This document shows positions 60,079 to 64,000 of a DNA stretch of 64,000 nt, in pieces. Each line of letters opens with the position of its first letter. The first letter of the stretch is position 1. The position numbers and the translations under genes are program-made. The DNA is from Allacma fusca (lineage: Eukaryota > Arthropoda > Collembola > Symphypleona > Sminthuridae), in the NCBI GenBank assembly GCA_947179485.1, contig OX359247.1, forward strand, positions 58,811,131-58,875,130. The letters run 5' to 3'. The notes below the pieces were generated by a model. The model had not been told where the DNA came from. It saw only the letters and a program-made list of their open reading frames with translations, and ran no database searches.

Positions 60079-61546
60079 GTTGTATATGTAAGAGCGTAAT
60101 TGTTTGATCCGCTGTGTGATGAGAGTATGTCCACCGAAGACCTGGAGTTTTTCTAAAGTTTCCGAAGAATTTTGCCACGCTTTTGGACATGCTTACCAAT
60201 TACAAGCCAATTTATCCATCACCTTCTTGTTCGTCTGTTGGAATACTCGATCAGGTATTTCAAGGTTCTGCTTACAAAATATCTTGCACGTATATAGTCC
60301 TTCCTCATGATTATTTGTAGTCCAACTTCTTATTGCTTTTAGCAGGATATGCTAATCAAACAAAAAACGACGGCACATCATTTCAAGAGTGTGAGATGTC
60401 GTGGAGCCCAGGCTTCAAATTCCTGGAAGCCAGTTCTTGATGGTATTGTGTATTTCCGACTTTCTCCATTTAATATTTGTGTATCTGTTCATTCCTAAAC
60501 TTTTACAGGACTCACTTGTGCTTTCAAACACGCCCGTATACAGAAGCGTAGTGTCTATTGTTACACTAGGAAAGGCTTGTCATACCCATTATTGTCCCAA
60601 CATGACCACGGCTCCATATCTACTATGTAATAACGCGTTCCATTGTTTTCTCCTGTCAAGTTGTCTCTGATGCATTTATTCTCTTCCCATTTCCCATTTT
60701 GCTGGTCTCCCATTTAATTTCCACACATTTCCTGGGTTACATTTCACCTGAAAAAAATTGCACATTTTTTCTTACTTTTCTGGACTGGTTTTGGAAAAGT
60801 AATTACACATGGATGAATTTATCGAACAAACAAATATACGTACATAATAGCTCATATCTGGAGACGATTTTTTCCTTGCGTATATTTGGCCTAATGTTAA
60901 GTCTACAGAAAATATAATTACTCTAGTAAGATATATCTAAAGTTGAGTCTATGTCTCTTGAGTGAAACCGACAGGGAATGTAGTATACTCTTCCAATAAA
61001 AGTATTATCTTTACGGGAGCTTAATAACAGTTTATATTTAGAAGCACACAAATTCGGACCAATGGGATGTTGGTACAAGGGTAGCCGACTGTATACCTGC
61101 TGAATGGCAATATCTGGGTCTTTTTGCATGATAAGTTTTCGTCTGTGGACATTATTCCAGACGAGTTAGTCCTTTTGTATTAAGAAATGTATGGTAATGC
61201 AAATGAGTGTGGGGATCTTGTACGTATAGTTTGGCCGAGAGAGGTGCTCCTCGCCATTTGTCTTTGACTCTTTTAGGCAACTTGTGCACTAACTAAGCTG
61301 GGAGGCTGGATGTGTAATATATTATTATAATATCATGCACTACGAATTTAGTATAATGACTATGCATATGCAGATTCATGCTTATGTAAACATCTAGAAG
61401 CTTATAGCACAGATGGGGAAGGAAGTTAAATTCTAAGATGTATCTATATATACAGTAGAGTTCTGTAGTATAGTAGTCGTACGTAATTTAAGATAATGCC
61501 AACCAAGGACAGGAGGCAAGCTATAGGGTTGACTGAAGGGAACGTA
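60079..61546. other. Non-coding stretch, nothing recognised
   Basis: No supported gene. A lone MITE-like right end (GGTAGCCGACTGTA) ends at about 61093. Confidence 0.5.
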
Positions 61547-61731
61547 CAGTACAATCTGTTTAAGGGCAACCCTTTAAAGCATGAACCTTCCACACAAAAA
61601 CTGTCCTGCCCCTATGTAAAAGCAAACTCCTGTTGGGGTCTATCGAGGTGTTTGTAAATGAATCAAAAGTGTTCCCCCCTTCAGAGGATCTGCCTGTCTC
61701 ATGAGGGTTTTAATCCCGAGAGCTCACTGTA
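61547..61731. mobile_element. MITE of the TACAGT-ended family, near-complete copy
   Basis: The left end is TACAGTACAATCTGTTTAAG and the right end is AATCCCGAGAGCTCACTGTA, an imperfect inverted pair 185 bp apart. Confidence 0.6.
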
Positions 61732-61942
61732 CATAGAAGTATTCAGTGGACAGATTGTGCACACACATACATACATACATAGAAGGAGGAACAAGAGGAG
61801 AAGAATGAAAGTATGAGGGAGAAAGTATTCCTTGTCTTTGTGCATGTGAGTGGGCTATGAAGCGTGAGAGTACGAGGCATAAAATACTTCATAAGCACAT
61901 GTGTAGAGTGCCTTCTGATTATGAGGGAATCCTTAAAAGGAG

Positions 61943-62085
61943 CCAAGTGTGACTCTTATGGGGGGACATGCTCTGGCAAAGAGAAAAATTAACATGGGAC
62001 TGCTAAATGGGACTGTCTGGGAAAATTTCCCCTTTAGGGAAGAGCTGCTCGAATCAGGGGCAAAATAGAGACAGAGTGTACTGTA
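61943..62085. mobile_element. MITE of the TACAGT-ended family, internally shortened copy
   Basis: The left end CCAAGTGTGACTCTTATGG is degraded; the right end AGAGACAGAGTGTACTGTA is good. The internal AATTAACATGGGACTGCTAAATGGG near 61990 shows the family's AATTAACAT..TAAATGGG motif. Length is 143 bp. Confidence 0.5.
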
Positions 62086-62234
62086 TAAAAGGAAGAAAGC
62101 AGACATTAATTTCAAGTGGAGAGGGTCGTCTCTCTCAACCCATAAATTCTTACGTGGTTCCCACTCCCAGGGACACATACAAACACACATGTAGTCACTC
62201 ACACAACACACACGCTCTCCGGAGTGTATGGAAT

Positions 62235-62412
62235 TACAGTGAGCGCTCCTGTGTGGGAGCACTCTTAAAAGTGACCCGAATTGACCTCATAATGTCATAC
62301 GGACGAAGAGAAAAATCAAAGATGTGATTGCCGGGAATGTGTGTGAAACTCGGGGCTGTTTGTATAAAACAGACTGTTATACGGGGATGTTTGGCAGGGA
62401 GCGTGCACTGTG
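62235..62412. mobile_element. MITE of the TACAGT-ended family, near-complete copy
   Basis: The left end is TACAGTGAGCGCTCCTGTG and the right end is GGCAGGGAGCGTGCACTGTG, so the inverted repeat here includes a shared GAGCG segment. Length is 178 bp. It is the third copy within 900 bp. Confidence 0.6.
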
Positions 62413-62988
62413 CCCTGGAAAAGCTCAGCATTACCTCCATTCCCGTACACGTCTTCCTTATTCCCATATTTATGCATACATATGCAAAACTCCCAAGTAC
62501 TCCAGCTTGCATGCTAATGAAAGGAAGAACGTGTACATGTCCATCTCACAGATGTAGCTTGTTAGTGCTTAAGTGATATGGCTCTGACGAGGAGGATAGA
62601 GAGAACGTAAGAAGGAAAGAGAGAGAGAGACAGACGTGCAAGGTATTGATTGATCTTAGAAAATTAGGAGAGTGTGCGCTAATGGAAATGTTTAGGAATT
62701 TCCTGGCCTAAATGTACTATTCCTAGCATCTGCTAAATTATTAATGCTAAATTCATGCTTTTCTTTTTTATTTGTCCTGTTAGACTGTGTACCATACCAG
62801 CATAAATTGTGAACTCGTTTGTTATCCGTAAATAATTAGAATAATTAAAAGTAACATTGAAATGAGGGATCTTATTGTGTACAAATGATGTTTATCAAAT
62901 TCGTGGAAATTTATTTCGTATATTTTATTGTATAGATATAAAAAAAATAATTTTAATTTAAATGATTTTTTTAGTTCACGTTTAATGC
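62413..62988. other. Non-coding stretch, nothing recognised
   Basis: No supported gene. A short GA-rich tract lies near 62618-62630, and the last 150 bases are very A+T-rich. Confidence 0.5.
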
Positions 62989-63036
62989 CTGACGATGACA
63001 ACCCATCAGCTGTCGAAAGCTAGCAAATAAATAAAG
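62989..63036 (+). ncRNA. Hammerhead-like core with AATAAA, possible retroelement 3' end
   Basis: CTGACGA (62989-62995) fits the CUGANGA box of hammerhead ribozymes. GACA (62997-63000) can pair with TGTC (63011-63014) as stem II, and GAAA follows at once (63015-63018). GCTAGC and two overlapping AATAAA-type signals come next. The same CTGANGA..CGAAA..AATAAA layout is known near the 3' ends of Penelope-like and some other retroelements. I could not draw a convincing stem III with the cleavage triplet, so activity is doubtful. No reverse transcriptase frame precedes it. Confidence 0.35.
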
Positions 63037-63158
63037 CGTTTCATGTTTTCATATTATTTCCATGCAATCCAAAGAAATGGAATCGAATATATACTTTTAT
63101 GGTACTTTTTTAACCCCATAGGTTTATTTTCATACAACATTTGGAACAAGTTGAATTT

Positions 63159-63257
63159 CGTTGGCTTAATTCTAAAAAGTACCATTTTCATTTGCGAACC
63201 CATTTAAAAAGCATTGGTTGTGAAATGAAAATGGTACTTTTTGGAATTTAGCCAACG
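63159..63257. repeat. Near-perfect 34-bp inverted repeat (hairpin)
   Basis: The arm at 63159-63192 (CGTTGGCTTAATTCTAAAAA...) is matched by the reverse complement of 63224-63257 with two differences in 34 positions, around a 31-bp centre. It could be a tiny palindromic element or a transposon remnant. No target duplication was evident. Confidence 0.75.
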
Positions 63258-63670
63258 ATTTACTAGCTATTTTCAGATCAAAATTAAAAAAATATTACTC
63301 AGGTACTATTTCGTGAGTACATCGTCGCTGAAGAAGCAAAATAGAATATGTGCGAATGATTTTGTACAGAACTTAGACCATTTTGCCACTACATCGACGA
63401 TATGTAATTTTCTCGCGCTGGCTTATACAACCAGGCGTGATATCTATATCGTGCCTTGTTTTGCTGAATTTAATTTTTCTGAAGATTTTTTGTGCAAATT
63501 AAAACAAGCGACAGTCATTGTTTCAATCTTGCCAGACTTATTTAGGTTCTGAGACCACAATTTTTGCTTTAGGTAGATATGATATTAGATTCACGCGATT
63601 CAAATGAATCCACATCAAATTTGCTTTAAATAAATCCGTAAACAGTTCTGAAATATTTTTTTGACAGCCA

Positions 63671-64000
63671 GGGGGGTTATTCTCGAATGACTTACGATGG
63701 TAACTTCAGTAGCAACTCTCGAGTTCCGATAGTTGGGATTCTCAAAACATTTTGAAAATCGCAAGTTCTCAGAAAATCGCAAAAGTTGTCGTAACTTTAC
63801 GACAACTAAAAAGCAATCGTAAGTACTTACGATCAAGCATTCTTTATATGGCGGGGTTCATTTGAGGTAGGGGCCTTTGTGGTAGGGTTAATTTTAACGA
63901 TGGAGTTATTAGCTGTACTGGAGTATTTCTTGACCGCACTAATCCATTGGAACTTTTTGATGACCAAGGACTAATTATGTGATTTAGATTTCCTAAAGTC
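63671..64000 (+). mobile_element. 5' end of a degraded PIF/Harbinger transposon, cut by the window edge
   Basis: The likely terminus is GGGGGGTTATTCTCGAATGA at 63671. Inside it the TTACGA/TCGTAA motif recurs at least five times, including a 24-bp inverted pair (63784-63807) and an 18-bp perfect palindrome (63816-63833), as expected for subterminal transposase-binding repeats. Directly downstream is a transposase-like reading frame (separate entry). The right terminus lies outside the window. Confidence 0.5.
63868..64000 (+). pseudogene. PIF/Harbinger (HARBI1-type) transposase, N-terminal fragment with a stop
   Basis: The frame that includes 63935 reads VFLDRTNPLELFDDQGLIM, then a TGA stop at 63980-63982, then FRFPKV at the edge. 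The series R-T-N-P-L-E ... D-D ... F-R-F-x-K is how Harbinger transposases begin, ahead of their DDE domain. No in-frame ATG is visible, and the frame is closed upstream near the CATTTGAGG at 63860. With the in-frame stop this is a dead copy, unless the segment is read differently after splicing. The assignment comes from memory of the family. Confidence 0.5.

Noticed and set aside
1-64000. CRISPR arrays, operons, bacterial promoters or terminators
   Set aside because: The window is eukaryotic; the tandem arrays are microsatellites and minisatellites without unique spacers.

Overview
This window is eukaryotic nuclear DNA, most likely from an arthropod. It is AT-rich, full of (GT)n, (GA)n and ATGT-type microsatellites, has very low coding density, and carries a spliced BTB/POZ-pipsqueak transcription factor gene, a domain pairing I know from arthropods. 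The species cannot be fixed from sequence alone.

Layout. Positions 1-34.8 kb are almost entirely non-coding. At the left edge a pair of exon-like segments (110-170 and 654-744) could be the end of a plus-strand gene that enters from the left; this is a weak call. The one confident host gene runs 34838-46685 on the plus strand. It has five exons, every intron is phase 0 with GT..AG ends, and the joined product is 501 residues: an N-terminal BTB domain, a basic patch, a proline-rich linker and a C-terminal psq helix-turn-helix split by the last intron. It looks most like Drosophila ribbon. From 46.7 to 53.2 kb I see no gene.

Mobile DNA explains much of the rest. A complete minus-strand Ty3/gypsy LTR retrotransposon lies at 53519-58758. 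It has 362-bp LTRs differing at one base, a CCCTT target duplication, a polypurine tract and an open 1340-residue Gag-Pol frame with all expected catalytic residues, so it inserted recently. It landed in a C-rich minisatellite that is one half of an inverted (C-rich then G-rich) minisatellite pair. That pair is bounded by terminal inverted repeats of about 110 bp (53266 and 60078), so the whole 6.8 kb is a nested structure: an unusual fold-back-type element with a retrotransposon inside. A second TIR element of 808 bp lies at 14193-15000. A degenerate family of roughly 110-210-bp MITEs with TACAGTG..CACTGTA ends is scattered through the window, with at least a dozen near-complete copies. A degraded PIF/Harbinger 5' end is cut by the right edge, and a hammerhead-like, AATAAA-bearing motif near 63.0 kb resembles the 3' end of a retroelement.

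All exon joins, repeat boundaries and motif positions were read by eye; family names are from domain knowledge, not from searches.
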